A DNA stretch of 64,000 bases from NCBI RefSeq assembly GCF_011058155.1, contig NZ_JAALFC010000002.1:124001-188000 (forward strand), written 5' to 3'. This document shows positions 19,496-28,201 of this stretch, piece after piece (the first letter of the stretch is position 1; each line of letters opens with the position of its first letter). Made by a program: the position numbers and the translations under genes. This DNA comes from Litoribacterium kuwaitense (lineage in GTDB: Bacteria > Bacillota > Bacilli > Bacillales > DSM-28697). The notes under the pieces are model-generated. The model was not told the origin of the DNA, did no database searches, and worked only from the letters and a program-made list of their open reading frames with translations.

Positions 19496-20041
19496 TTACA
19501 TTGGGCTTTGTTTTTGAATTAATACTTCATAATTTTCATTGTGTTTTTCAATGACACTATGTTTCGGTGCACGCGACATTGCGATCAGATAGGCATAGTC
19601 CGTTGTGCTTAACCCAATATTTAAAGCGGCCGCCATGCTAATAAAGTGGGCATATTGCGGGAAAAGCAAAATCAAGCTAAACAATATCGGTGTTCCAATA
19701 AAGGTTGGTGCCCATAAGGAAGAGACCATTAAGGGTTTAGTGATTTGTCGCGGATACTTCATTTGAACTACCGGAAAGCGATGAACCCATTGAATACAGA
19801 CGCCGGCTTTTTGTTTAGCAAAGCGAAACGGCAAATAGTGGAGCACGACATGCAACGGTTGTGTCAAAAGAAGTGCGGCGAATAGAACGAGCGCATCATC
19901 CTGCGGTGGAACGTTGATCAGCAAATCAATGGGGAGATACAGCAAAATAAAAGCAAAAATAGTCGTTACACTAGCTAATAACCGCAATCGCTTGCTGCCA
20001 AACTCATGTTCAAGGTTAATACTTTTCCAGCAATTCATCAT
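19496..20041 (-). CDS. DUF3267-like membrane protein
   Basis: 181 residues with about four membrane helices (ASVTTIFAFILLYLPIDLLI, VLFAALLLTQPLHVVLHYL, FIGTPILFSLILLFP, FISMAAALNIGLS). DUF3267 members usually carry a zincin-like HExxH motif in the second helix; here it reads HVVLH, with Val in place of the catalytic Glu, so protease activity is doubtful. The start at 20041 (MMNCWKSINLEHE) follows GGTGG at short spacing, and GTG codons just upstream are alternatives. It lies between prsA and hpr as in other Bacillus species. Confidence 0.65.
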   Translation of the reverse strand: MMNCWKSINLEHEFGSKRLRLLASVTTIFAFILLYLPIDLLINVPPQDDALVLFAALLLTQPLHVVLHYLPFRFAKQKAGVCIQWVHRFPVVQMKYPRQITKPLMVSSLWAPTFIGTPILFSLILLFPQYAHFISMAAALNIGLSTTDYAYLIAMSRAPKHSVIEKHNENYEVLIQKQSPM

Positions 20042-20272
20042 GTTCACCACCCATAAAAAGAAGTCTCATTTAGATAGAACCCTTGATAATGTAGCGTGTT
20101 TAACTGGTTTTTACAACCCTTTTTTTAAAACAATATGAATCTGATATTAAATGTTTACAATCGTGTTAAATAACCTGAAAAAACTCGACATGTTGTTTGG
20201 GAATGAACCGCATCCTTTCACTAGTGAACGAACATTTTACACCCTAATCATTTGCAATTCGGAGAGGGGCAT

Positions 20273-20317
20273 AAAAAAATGCAGACAAAGTCGTTTTAGA
20301 CTTTATCTGCACTCCGT
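20273..20317 (-). terminator. Terminator of hpr
   Basis: On the minus strand GTGCAGATAAAGTC / GACTTTGTCTGCAT stem, then T7. The stem closely resembles the opuAC terminator at 25161. Confidence 0.85.
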
Positions 20318-20354
20318 TTACGGTTAAACACCTGCCTGTTTCACACCCTTGACT

Positions 20355-20900
20355 TTAAGTGACTGTGGCCGGCGTTGAACGGTTTAAATGATGAGTTTGC
20401 AAAGATGCTTCAAATATACGCATAAAATCATCACCATAAATTTCTCGGACGATGCTGACAATTTCAATCAGCTCGGGATGTTTACCATATACGTTGCGAA
20501 GAGGTTCGGCACCAGTGTAAATCGCAAACTCATTCGGGTTAAAAGCATGCATCGTTTCTTCAAAGAGTGAAGCACCTTGCTCGGTTAATTGAATGTACGT
20601 ATTTCGCTTATCATTTTCTTTTTTTGAGAATGATAAATACCCTCGATTTTCTAGTTTTTTAGAAAAATTAAATGCGGTGGACACATGCATCACGCCAAAG
20701 TTGGCAATTTCAGATATCGAAGCACCGTCCAAATGATAGGTAACCCAAAGAATATGGTGTTCATTTATATTGAGCTGAAAAGGCTTTAGCCAAGCTTGCC
20801 AATCTTTTTCAACCGACTTCCATAAGGCTTTGCTTAATTGCGCTACCCGATGGCTGAACAATAGCGCTTCTGTAACGTTGGTTTTTTCTATTTCTTTCAT
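20355..20900 (-). CDS. hpr: HTH-type transcriptional regulator Hpr (ScoC)
   Basis: 181 residues, MarR-type winged helix. [47 protein letters not shown] and [18 protein letters not shown] match Hpr/ScoC. In Bacillus it represses extracellular protease genes and delays sporulation during the transition phase. The start at 20900 (MKEIEKTN) is preceded by GAGGCGG at reasonable spacing; the open frame begins 8 codons earlier. Single gene with its own terminator. Confidence 0.94.
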   Translation of the reverse strand: MKEIEKTNVTEALLFSHRVAQLSKALWKSVEKDWQAWLKPFQLNINEHHILWVTYHLDGASISEIANFGVMHVSTAFNFSKKLENRGYLSFSKKENDKRNTYIQLTEQGASLFEETMHAFNPNEFAIYTGAEPLRNVYGKHPELIEIVSIVREIYGDDFMRIFEASLQTHHLNRSTPATVT

Positions 20901-21204
20901 TAGTCCGCCTCGAGCCCCCCTCATCTTTATATACTATTATGCCACAAAAATAAAAAAGTTAAAGAGGAGATGAATAAAAATTCATTATTTTTCATCTCAT
21001 CATCGCGTTAAGGCGTGGGAACAGAAACGTATTGTGTAAATATAGGGTGCGGGAACCGATATTTGCTAATGAAAGTTAAAGCATCACATCATTTGCATGT
21101 TAATTAATATTCATGAATAATCAATTCGGCGATATCGATTGTATTATTTTGATGAGATTGCTTAGCAGGTAGGCTAAATGTGGAGAGAGTAAGTATGTGA
21201 TTTG
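20901..21204. other. hpr promoter region
   Basis: About 300 bases between hpr (minus) and the 3' end of the second GbsR-like gene (minus). It contains an inverted repeat GAGATGAA / TTCATCTC (20967-20998, 16-base spacer) just upstream of hpr, a possible operator. Otherwise AT-rich with no gene. Confidence 0.4.
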
Positions 21205-21660
21205 CTATGACTTCGTCATCCCGTGATCTAAATCCTCGATAAGCTTACGAGTCACTTTTAAAAAATGTGCCAATGTCTTAACTTGACAATCTAAATCAGA
21301 GTAATGACCATGCTTTTGAATTTGTATGAGGCTTTCCTGCTGTTTTTTTATATGCGACAATAATGGGTCTGTCATCCCATGTTTAAACTGTTTGTATAAG
21401 TCCTGTTCGGGAATGAAGTGGTCTTTTCTCGACCCTTTCACCCAGACTTTTTGGACCATATTCATATGGGCGAGCGTTCTTAAATTTTTATTGACGGTCG
21501 TTTTACTCATTCCGAGAGAAAAACTAAGGTCATCAGTCGATTTTGGTTCTTGATCTATATATAGACGACTAAGTACCCTTGCTTCAGAAGTAGTAAGTCC
21601 ATAAATTTGAATCCATTGTGTGTATACTTGAAACAATTCTGAGGCAGTTTTCTTTTCCAT
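21205..21660 (-). CDS. GbsR/OpcR-like MarR-type regulator, divergent from opuA
   Basis: 151 residues. GLTTSEARVLSRLYIDQEPKSTDDLSFSLGMSKTTVNKNLRTLAHMNMVQKVWVKGSRKDHF is the GbsR-type helix-turn-helix and wing. It is shorter than GbsR and only moderately similar to the copy at 16.2 kb. It is transcribed away from the opuA operon across a 414-base intergenic region holding a 26-base palindrome, so it is the likely regulator of opuA. The inducing solute is not predictable from sequence. Confidence 0.82.
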   Translation of the reverse strand: MEKKTASELFQVYTQWIQIYGLTTSEARVLSRLYIDQEPKSTDDLSFSLGMSKTTVNKNLRTLAHMNMVQKVWVKGSRKDHFIPEQDLYKQFKHGMTDPLLSHIKKQQESLIQIQKHGHYSDLDCQVKTLAHFLKVTRKLIEDLDHGMTKS

Positions 21661-21856
21661 GATAAGCCTCCTATATTATTCGTCTATTGATAAAAAATAA
21701 ATGATAAGGATTTAGAACATATTGATTTTGCTGAAATTAGTAAATGGTGTGACGTATGTCCCTTATTATGTTACAGAACAAAGTGACAAGGTGAAAGGCA
21801 GGTTTTTATAAGGATTTAGGAGGGATTTGCCGAAAATAGGAGCATGACGATGTATA

Positions 21857-21882
21857 TTTTGTACAGTTTAAACTGAACAAAA
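21857..21882. promoter_or_regulatory. 26-bp near-perfect palindrome, candidate operator for the GbsR-like regulator
   Basis: Left arm TTTTGTACAGTTT and right arm AAACTGAACAAAA are reverse complements apart from one position pair. It lies between the divergent regulator (start 21660) and opuAA (start 22075), about 190 bases before opuAA, suitable for controlling either promoter. Confidence 0.55.
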
Positions 21883-22074
21883 AATTAAGACTGTGAGTAC
21901 TAATTATACTGTTTGATATAAACAAGTTCAGCCTGTATAGTTTGTAGAGTGTAAGACAATGAAAAAAGGAGTTAGGGTCAATTGAATAATTGTGACTATT
22001 TCGATCGCTATATGATTTATTGGCGGCGTCGAAGCAAATACCTTAATGGTTTTAAGAAAAGTGAGGTGGCATGA

Positions 22075-23292
22075 ATGCCGAAAATTAAGGTGGAAAAATT
22101 GACGAAGGTGTTTGGCAAACACCCGAAGCAAGCCATTGAGCTTCTCGAACAAGAGAAGAATAAAGATGAGATTTTGCAGGCAACGGGTATGACCGTCGGT
22201 GTCAACCAAGCAACGTTCGATGTAGAAGCTGGGGAAGTTTTTGTCATTATGGGCCTGTCCGGTAGTGGTAAATCAACGTTAATACGATTAATCAATCGTT
22301 TGATTGAACCGACGATGGGCAGCATTTTGATTGATAATGACGACTTATCAAAAATGAACAAGGCTGAACTTCGGGAGACGAGAAGGAAAAAGCTTGGAAT
22401 GGTTTTTCAAAAATTCGCTCTCTTCCCTCATAAGACAATATTGGCGAATGCCGAATATGGGCTCGAAATCCAAGGGCTGCCAAAGCAGGAACGTGAAGAA
22501 AAAGCGAAAAACGCTCTTGATTTGGTTGGTCTTGGCGCCTACTTAGAAAAATATCCTGACGAGTTATCGGGAGGAATGCAGCAGCGTGTAGGGTTAGCAC
22601 GTGCTTTAGCGAATGACCCTGATGTCCTCTTAATGGATGAGGCTTTCTCGGCACTTGACCCCCTCATTCGGAAGGATATGCAAGATGAATTGCTCGATTT
22701 ACAGCAAAAGATGCAAAAAACGATCGTGTTTATTACTCATGACTTAGATGAGGCGCTGCGTATTGGTGATCGAATTGCATTAATGAAGGACGGTTCGATT
22801 GTACAAATTGGAACGCCAGAAGAAATTATGATGTCTCCAGCTAACGATTATGTAGAACGATTTGTAGAAGATGTAGATCGTTCAAAAGTATTTACAGCAG
22901 AACACGTCATGAAGAGACCAGAGACGATTAACGGAGAAAAAGCAGGTCCGCGTGTCGCTCTACAGCGTATTCGCGAAGCGGGGATTTCCAGTATTTTTGT
23001 GACGAATAATCAAAGACAACTCATGGGGTATGTCACAGCAGAGGATGCTGCGAGAGGTGTGCAGAACAACCTTACGCTAAAAGAGATTCTCTCGACCGAT
23101 GCGCCGGTTGTCGCTCCAGATACATCATTAAATGAACTGTTTGAAACGATTTATGATTCGCCAGTACCGTTAGCGGTCGTTCGCGATGACAAATTGATCG
23201 GAATCGTGATTCGTGGCGCCGTACTGGCTGCCCTGGCAGGAAGTGAGGTGGGAGAAGATGACGGAATGGATACCGCAGCTTCCTCTGGCTGA
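22075..23292 (+). CDS. opuAA: Glycine betaine/proline ABC transporter ATP-binding protein
   Basis: 405 residues. ATPase of the OpuA osmoprotectant importer. Walker A GLSGSGKSTL is near residue 60, the signature ELSGGMQQRVGLARAL, Walker B VLLMDEAFSALD and H-loop ITHDLDEAL. Two CBS domains follow (about residues 280-400, e.g. GPRVALQRIREAGISSIFVTNN and LAVVRDDKLIGIVIRGAVL), which in OpuA sense ionic strength or nucleotides. The 150-residue N-terminal part EKLTKVFGKHPKQAIELLEQEK is typical of glycine-betaine ATPases. It overlaps opuAB by 35 bases. Confidence 0.97.
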   Translation: MPKIKVEKLTKVFGKHPKQAIELLEQEKNKDEILQATGMTVGVNQATFDVEAGEVFVIMGLSGSGKSTLIRLINRLIEPTMGSILIDNDDLSKMNKAELRETRRKKLGMVFQKFALFPHKTILANAEYGLEIQGLPKQEREEKAKNALDLVGLGAYLEKYPDELSGGMQQRVGLARALANDPDVLLMDEAFSALDPLIRKDMQDELLDLQQKMQKTIVFITHDLDEALRIGDRIALMKDGSIVQIGTPEEIMMSPANDYVERFVEDVDRSKVFTAEHVMKRPETINGEKAGPRVALQRIREAGISSIFVTNNQRQLMGYVTAEDAARGVQNNLTLKEILSTDAPVVAPDTSLNELFETIYDSPVPLAVVRDDKLIGIVIRGAVLAALAGSEVGEDDGMDTAASSG

Positions 23293-24106
23293 ATGGATTA
23301 AAGCGATTGTTGAGTGGGCTGAAGACAATCTAGATTTTATTTTCAGTCCGATTGACTCGACATTAGACGTGACAACGACAGCTCTTATCGATTTATTAAA
23401 TTGGATGCCGGCATGGCTCGTTATTATCCTATTCATGGCGATCGCTTATTTCGCGGGAAATAAACGTGGTTTTGGACTCCCGGTATTTATACTAGTCGGC
23501 ATGGTATTCATCATTAGTATTGGCTATTGGGAAAATATGCTGTCAACATTAGCACTCGTGCTCGTCACGACTTTCATCTCAATTTTGATCGGTATTCCTC
23601 TTGGCATATTGATGTCTGGCAGTGAGTCAGTGCAGCGTGTCTTCACCCCGATTCTTGACTTTATGCAGACGATGCCCGCCTTTGTTTATTTAATTCCTGC
23701 TGTGACCTTTTTTGGCATCGGAATGGTTCCTGGTATTGTCGCCTCGGTGATATTCGCAATGCCACCGACGGTCCGGCTGACAAATCTCGGTATTCGAGGT
23801 GTTTCTACAGAGCTTATTGAAGCATCGGACGCCTTCGGATCGACAGGTGGGCAGAAATTATTTAAAGTACAGCTGCCGATGGCGAGATCAACCATAATGG
23901 CAGGAGTTAACCAAACGATCATGCTAGCGCTATCGATGGTTGTTATCGCAGCGATGATTGGGGCTAAAGGTCTCGGACCAGTTGTTTTTGAAGCGGTGAC
24001 TAGAAACCAGGCTGGCGTCGGCTTTGCCTCTGGATTGGCGATTGTTGTTTTGGCCATTATTTTAGACCGGATTACCCAACAGCTAAATAGTTCCAAACGA
24101 GCTTAA
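23258..24106 (+). CDS. opuAB: Glycine betaine ABC transporter permease
   Basis: 282 residues. Membrane subunit of OpuA with about seven helices and the EAA-type coupling loop LIEASDAFGSTGGQKLFKVQLPMA. An N-terminal amphipathic region precedes WLVIILFMAIAYFAG. The ATG at 23258 (MTEWIPQLPLAEW) is chosen for its GAGGTGGGAG site, inside the opuAA 3' end; the frame is open upstream of it. Confidence 0.95.
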   Translation: MTEWIPQLPLAEWIKAIVEWAEDNLDFIFSPIDSTLDVTTTALIDLLNWMPAWLVIILFMAIAYFAGNKRGFGLPVFILVGMVFIISIGYWENMLSTLALVLVTTFISILIGIPLGILMSGSESVQRVFTPILDFMQTMPAFVYLIPAVTFFGIGMVPGIVASVIFAMPPTVRLTNLGIRGVSTELIEASDAFGSTGGQKLFKVQLPMARSTIMAGVNQTIMLALSMVVIAAMIGAKGLGPVVFEAVTRNQAGVGFASGLAIVVLAIILDRITQQLNSSKRA

Positions 24107-24147
24107 TCGTTTGAACAATATAATTAAAATTAAAAGGGGAGTTTCAT

Positions 24148-25131
24148 TTGTTTAATGTGAACTGGAAAAAAGTTGGTATGACATTAGGATTATCACTAAC
24201 ACTCGTCGCAGCTGGCTGTGGCGGTGGTGGCGACTCTCAAGAGGAAGCAAGCGGAACAACACCATCATCGTCAGAATCAAGCTCTTCTAGTTCAACTTCC
24301 GAGGAAGCAAGCACTACAGAGCAGACGAGTACAAATGTTGCTGAAGAATTGGACTATACAATTACAGGAATTGACCCTGGTGCAGGCGTGATGGCCTCCA
24401 CACAAACAGCAATTGAAGAATATGGTCTAGAAGACTTTGAAATTCAATCTTCATCAGGTGCAGCGATGACGAAGGCCCTAGAAACAGCAATTGAAAATGA
24501 AGAGCCGATCGTCGTAACGGCTTGGCAACCGCACTGGAAATTTACAAAGTTTGATATTAAATATTTAGAAGATCCAAAAGGGGTTTTCGGTGAGGATGAA
24601 ACGATCCATACGATGGTTCGTAAAGGATTAGAAGAAGATATGCCAAATGCGTATACACTTCTTGATCAGTTTAATTGGACGCTCGATGATATGGGTGAAG
24701 TGATGCTCGCTGTTGAGGAAGGAACACCAGTTGAGGAAGCGGCCCGCACGTGGGTAGATGAAAACGAAGAGTTAGTGTCTGAATGGAAAGAAGGCGTAGA
24801 AGAAGTTGACGGCAAAGACATTGAGCTTCTTTACGTGACGTGGGTGTCTGAAGTGGCGTCTACGAATGTCGTTAAAACCGTTCTTGAAGACGTAGGTTTC
24901 AATGTCACGCTAACATCCTTACAGCCACAGTTCATGTTTAGCGGTCTTGCTGAAGGAGAAGGTGATGGTCTAGTAGCAGCTTGGTTACCTGTAACTCACG
25001 GTCAGTATATTGACCAATTCGGCGATGAAATTGTCGACTTAGGTGGTAACTTAGAAGGGGCAAGCATTGGATTAGCGGTTCCTTCTTATATGGATATTGA
25101 TTCAATTGAAGACTTGATGCCAGCTGAATAA
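24148..25131 (+). CDS. opuAC: Glycine betaine-binding lipoprotein
   Basis: 327 residues. Lipoprotein signal with VAAGCGGGG as lipobox, then a 50-residue Ser/Glu/Thr-rich linker (SSSESSSSSSTSEEAS) longer than in B. subtilis OpuAC, then the ligand-binding protein. The ligand-binding Trp positions appear in TAWQPHWKF and VAAWLPVTHGQY. The order of the two lobes (GIDPGAGVM first, LYVTWVSEVASTNV later) matches the permuted architecture of Bacillus OpuAC. TTG start behind AAAAGGGGAG. Probably an acidic, salt-adapted surface protein. Confidence 0.95.
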   Translation: MFNVNWKKVGMTLGLSLTLVAAGCGGGGDSQEEASGTTPSSSESSSSSSTSEEASTTEQTSTNVAEELDYTITGIDPGAGVMASTQTAIEEYGLEDFEIQSSSGAAMTKALETAIENEEPIVVTAWQPHWKFTKFDIKYLEDPKGVFGEDETIHTMVRKGLEEDMPNAYTLLDQFNWTLDDMGEVMLAVEEGTPVEEAARTWVDENEELVSEWKEGVEEVDGKDIELLYVTWVSEVASTNVVKTVLEDVGFNVTLTSLQPQFMFSGLAEGEGDGLVAAWLPVTHGQYIDQFGDEIVDLGGNLEGASIGLAVPSYMDIDSIEDLMPAE

Positions 25132-25160
25132 CAATTGACCATATAACCTATGAAGAGCAG

Positions 25161-25201
25161 AGTGCAGATCAAGTCTTTTAAGACTTTGTCTGCACTCTTT
25201 T
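25161..25201 (+). terminator. Terminator of opuA operon
   Basis: Long stem AGTGCAGA..AAGTCTT / AAGACTT..TCTGCACT and T5. Confidence 0.88.
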
Positions 25202-25459
25202 TAGCGGAACAAAAGCAAACAATGTGAGCTTTGAGATGAACAAATGGTGGCTCGAAAATGGATATGAATAGTAATGATTAAGGTCTTCGGCCCTATCGAG
25301 CTTTGTTTGCTCTAATGTGGACGAAAGTGAATTTTTGTGTAGCTCGTTAACTGAGCATTACTTTCGCTTAACTTTTATCAGCTTGCTGTCAGTCTAGGCG
25401 GGGGATACTCAAATAAGCGAGCAAGCGATACAGTGAAAGGAAGTGTTTTTTTACAGGCT
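25202..25459. other. Gene-free spacer downstream of opuAC
   Basis: About 260 bases between two terminators with no supported reading frame. No recognisable repeat or RNA gene. Confidence 0.4.
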
Positions 25460-25489
25460 AAAACCCCGTCTGCTCGAGGACGGGGTTTT
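25460..25489. terminator. Bidirectional-looking terminator, 3' of yhaH
   Basis: Perfect stem AAAACCCCGTC / GACGGGGTTTT, 12 bases beyond the stop of the minus-strand gene. Confidence 0.85.
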
Positions 25490-25501
25490 CATGTTTGTAC
25501 C

Positions 25502-25882
25502 TTATGAGTAGGGCTGAGAAGAGGGAGGCTGAGACATTTCCTCCAGCTCTTTCATTGATTTTTCAATAGCAGCAAGCTCTTTTTGGATTTTTTTCTGATG
25601 AGGGGCGACGGATTGTCTCCATTCTTCAACACTGACTTGGAGCTCAGCAGCCACATCTTTGATCGATTGCATGCTTTCTTTCGATGTATGCTGAATTTGT
25701 TGAGCGAGCTCTCGTGCCTCGTGTTTGATTTCTTCAAGTTGTTCTTTCCAATTTTCCGCAGACCTTCTCGCGTCAAAGCGTAACTGCTTTCCGGATTTAG
25801 GTGTATTTAGTAATGTGTAAGCACCTGCGGCGATGCCACCTATTAAAAAGCCTATCGTAAAAGATTTTGTTTTATTACCCAT
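25502..25882 (-). CDS. yhaH: YtxH domain protein YhaH
   Basis: 126 residues. N-terminal hydrophobic YtxH segment (SFTIGFLIGGIAAGAYTLLNTPKSGKQLR) anchoring the protein, followed by a long predicted coiled coil rich in Glu, Lys and Gln, and a short Ser/Pro tail. YtxH-type proteins are general-stress (sigma-B) associated in Bacillus. It is co-oriented with and 15 bases downstream of serC, the order seen in B. subtilis (yhaH near serC). Confidence 0.85.
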   Translation of the reverse strand: MGNKTKSFTIGFLIGGIAAGAYTLLNTPKSGKQLRFDARRSAENWKEQLEEIKHEARELAQQIQHTSKESMQSIKDVAAELQVSVEEWRQSVAPHQKKIQKELAAIEKSMKELEEMSQPPSSQPYS

Positions 25883-25897
25883 CCAATGTGCTCCTTT

Positions 25898-26986
25898 CTA
25901 ACTGTGGTTTTTCTGGAAGTCATTCATAAATTCAGCCAAAGCATCGACTGAAGAAAGCGGTACAGCATTGTAAATAGACGCTCGGCACCCACCCACTGAA
26001 CGGTGACCGCCAAGGCCGACAAAGCCTTGTTCTTTAGCTTTCTGTAAAAATAACTTTGTTGTATCTTCGTCTTTTAAGGTGAAGGTGACATTCATCATAG
26101 ACTCACTGCCTGTAGCTGCATGCTTTGTGTAGAACCCATTGCTTTCTTCAATGGCGTTGTAAAGTCGCATAGCCTTTTGCTTATTGACAGCAGCAACTGA
26201 TTGAACGCCTCCTTGATCTTTTACCCATTGCAGAACTTGCTTTAACATATAAATTGCAAAGGTTGGCGGCGTGTTAAATAAAGACTGTGCTTTCGCGTGT
26301 GTTTCGTATTTTAGCATCGTTGGAACTGCTTCGTTCACAGGCATCCAATCTTTACGACGAATGACGACAGTGACGCCTGAAGGACCTAAATTTTTTTGTG
26401 CGCCTGCATAGATCATTGCAAATGAACTTACATCGACGGGTCTTGAAAGGATATCACTCGACATGTCACAGATAAGTGGCGCGGTCTGTAAAGTATCTGG
26501 AAATCTTTGCCACTGTGTTCCATAGATCGTGTTATTTGATGTTAAGTGGATGTAAGCAGGGCTCTCTGACAGTTGAATTTCCTGTTCTCCTGGAATATAG
26601 TTGAACAAGCTATTTTCAGAAGTGGCCGCAATATGGGTATTACCAAAAAGTGTCGCTTCTTTCACAGCTTTTTTAGACCAGGACCCCGTGACAATATAGT
26701 CAGCCGTTGCTTCGGAATGTAAGTAGTTCATTGGCAACATCGCAAATTGGAGGCTTGCTCCACCTTGTAAAAAAAGCACTTCATATTCTGCAGGAATGTC
26801 CATTAATTCACGCAGTAGATGTTCTGCTTCGTCATGAACTTGTCGATAATCGTCGCTCCGGTGGCTAAGCTCCATGACCGACATACCCGTTGCATTAAAA
26901 TCCATAAATTCCTGTTGGGCTTTTTGTAAAGCTTCTTTTGGCAGAGCAGCTGGCCCTGCGTTAAAATTGTAGGTAGGTGTACTCAT
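25898..26986 (-). CDS. serC: Phosphoserine aminotransferase
   Basis: 362 residues. PLP enzyme converting 3-phosphohydroxypyruvate and glutamate to phosphoserine in serine synthesis. It begins TPTYNFNAGPAALPKEAL. The PLP lysine is in IYAGAQKNLGPSGVTVVI, and the C-terminal GLGGHRSVGGCRASIYNAVP is diagnostic. Start at ATG 26986 behind AAAGGACACAGG. Full length, and adjacent to hit as in B. subtilis. Confidence 0.97.
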   Translation of the reverse strand: MSTPTYNFNAGPAALPKEALQKAQQEFMDFNATGMSVMELSHRSDDYRQVHDEAEHLLRELMDIPAEYEVLFLQGGASLQFAMLPMNYLHSEATADYIVTGSWSKKAVKEATLFGNTHIAATSENSLFNYIPGEQEIQLSESPAYIHLTSNNTIYGTQWQRFPDTLQTAPLICDMSSDILSRPVDVSSFAMIYAGAQKNLGPSGVTVVIRRKDWMPVNEAVPTMLKYETHAKAQSLFNTPPTFAIYMLKQVLQWVKDQGGVQSVAAVNKQKAMRLYNAIEESNGFYTKHAATGSESMMNVTFTLKDEDTTKLFLQKAKEQGFVGLGGHRSVGGCRASIYNAVPLSSVDALAEFMNDFQKNHS

Positions 26987-27043
26987 GTGTCCTGTGTCCT
27001 TTCTTTACTGCATCGGGGCTTTAACTATTCAATAGTTAGCGGA

Positions 27044-27466
27044 TTACAGCGCCTCTTTAATTGTTTTTGCAATTGTAGCAAGGTCGTTTTGAGTATATTG
27101 ACTCTCGCTGCTTTTCCAAATCGCTCCAAAGCCGTCCCCTTTTCCGTAGCGGGGAATGAGGTGCAAATGGTAATGAAAGACCGATTGTCCTGCCGATTCA
27201 CCATTGTTGTTTAAAATGTTTAAACCAATTGGTGAGAATGACTTTTCAATGCCCGATGCGATGGTTGGAACAACTGAGAACAATTGGGCTGCTTCGTCTT
27301 TTGGAAGTTCGTAAATATCTTTATGGTGGCTTTTAGGGATAACGAGTGTGTGCCCTTTTGTTACTTGGCTCAAGTCAAGAAACGCAAATACATTTTCGTC
27401 CTCATACACTTTTGCAGCAGGCAAATCTCCTTGAATAATTTTGCAAAAAATACACTGATCGCTCAT
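27044..27466 (-). CDS. hit: HIT family nucleotide-binding protein
   Basis: 140 residues. Zinc-site cysteines CIFCKII at the N-terminus, and the histidine triad HYHLHLIPRY (HxHxH). The family hydrolyses or binds nucleotide phosphoramidates and dinucleotides. It is co-directional with serC, 57 bases upstream of it. In B. subtilis the next genes would be ecsAB; here they are replaced by a divergent glycosylase gene. Confidence 0.95.
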   Translation of the reverse strand: MSDQCIFCKIIQGDLPAAKVYEDENVFAFLDLSQVTKGHTLVIPKSHHKDIYELPKDEAAQLFSVVPTIASGIEKSFSPIGLNILNNNGESAGQSVFHYHLHLIPRYGKGDGFGAIWKSSESQYTQNDLATIAKTIKEAL

Positions 27467-27568
27467 GTAATTACCGTCCTTTCTTTGTCAATGTTCGCTA
27501 ACTATATTTTATCATAGTTTGCTTTGGATGCCTAAAGCTGTCTTACAATGATGTGAAGGAGAATACGT

Positions 27569-28201
27569 ATGGTCGAAGAGTTCATCGCTAAAGCGAAGGA
27601 AAGGATATCTCCGTTTCCGTGTGAAGGGTTCGTCGCAGGGAATGGACCTGTTTCAGCCAAGATATTAATCGTAGGAGAGGCACCTGGGAAAACAGAAATG
27701 AAAACAGGGGAGCCGTTTACAGGGAGTTCAGGTCGATTCTTAGATGATTGTTTTGCAATCGCTGGGTTAACAAGAGAAGACATGTTCATCACAAGTGTTG
27801 TGAGAAGTCGTCCATACAAAGAAAACGGACAGCGTGACCGTCAAGGGAACTTACCTAACCGTCCGCCGTCAAAAGGAGAAATCATCGCTCATGCACCCTT
27901 GTTGGATATGCACGTTCAGTTGATCCAACCAGAAATGATCATCACGCTTGGAAATGTAGCGTTACGCAGGCTGACAGGAATGACGAAGAACATTTCTGCG
28001 CTTCATGGTCAGCTGCTTCATGTTCCGCTGTCAATGTATGATGAAAATAGCGGTCATTTCAAGATGGGTAAAAAAAGTTACACGTTACTACCGATGTATC
28101 ATCCCGCAGCCGCTCTGCATAACCCGGCGCTTAAAGAGCAGATTCAATTAGATTGGAAGCAGGTTAAGTCTCTTAGGGAGAGGAAGTCCGACGCAAAATG
28201 A
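27569..28201 (+). CDS. Uracil-DNA glycosylase superfamily protein
   Basis: 210 residues. Motif GEAPGKTEMKTGEPFTGSSGRFLDD resembles the GEAPG motif 1 of family 4/5 glycosylases. Motif 2 is LLPMYHPAAALHNP. The segment SVVRSRP...NRPPSKGEI corresponds to the family-4 region that normally carries a cluster cysteine (VKCRP), but Ser replaces it, and only two cysteines occur near the N-terminus. It therefore probably lacks the 4Fe-4S cluster. ATG start at 27569. The stop overlaps menC by ATGA. Confidence 0.8.
   Translation: MVEEFIAKAKERISPFPCEGFVAGNGPVSAKILIVGEAPGKTEMKTGEPFTGSSGRFLDDCFAIAGLTREDMFITSVVRSRPYKENGQRDRQGNLPNRPPSKGEIIAHAPLLDMHVQLIQPEMIITLGNVALRRLTGMTKNISALHGQLLHVPLSMYDENSGHFKMGKKSYTLLPMYHPAAALHNPALKEQIQLDWKQVKSLRERKSDAK

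Noticed and set aside
24148-25131. Circularly permuted binding protein as a novelty
   Set aside because: The same lobe order is already known in B. subtilis OpuAC.
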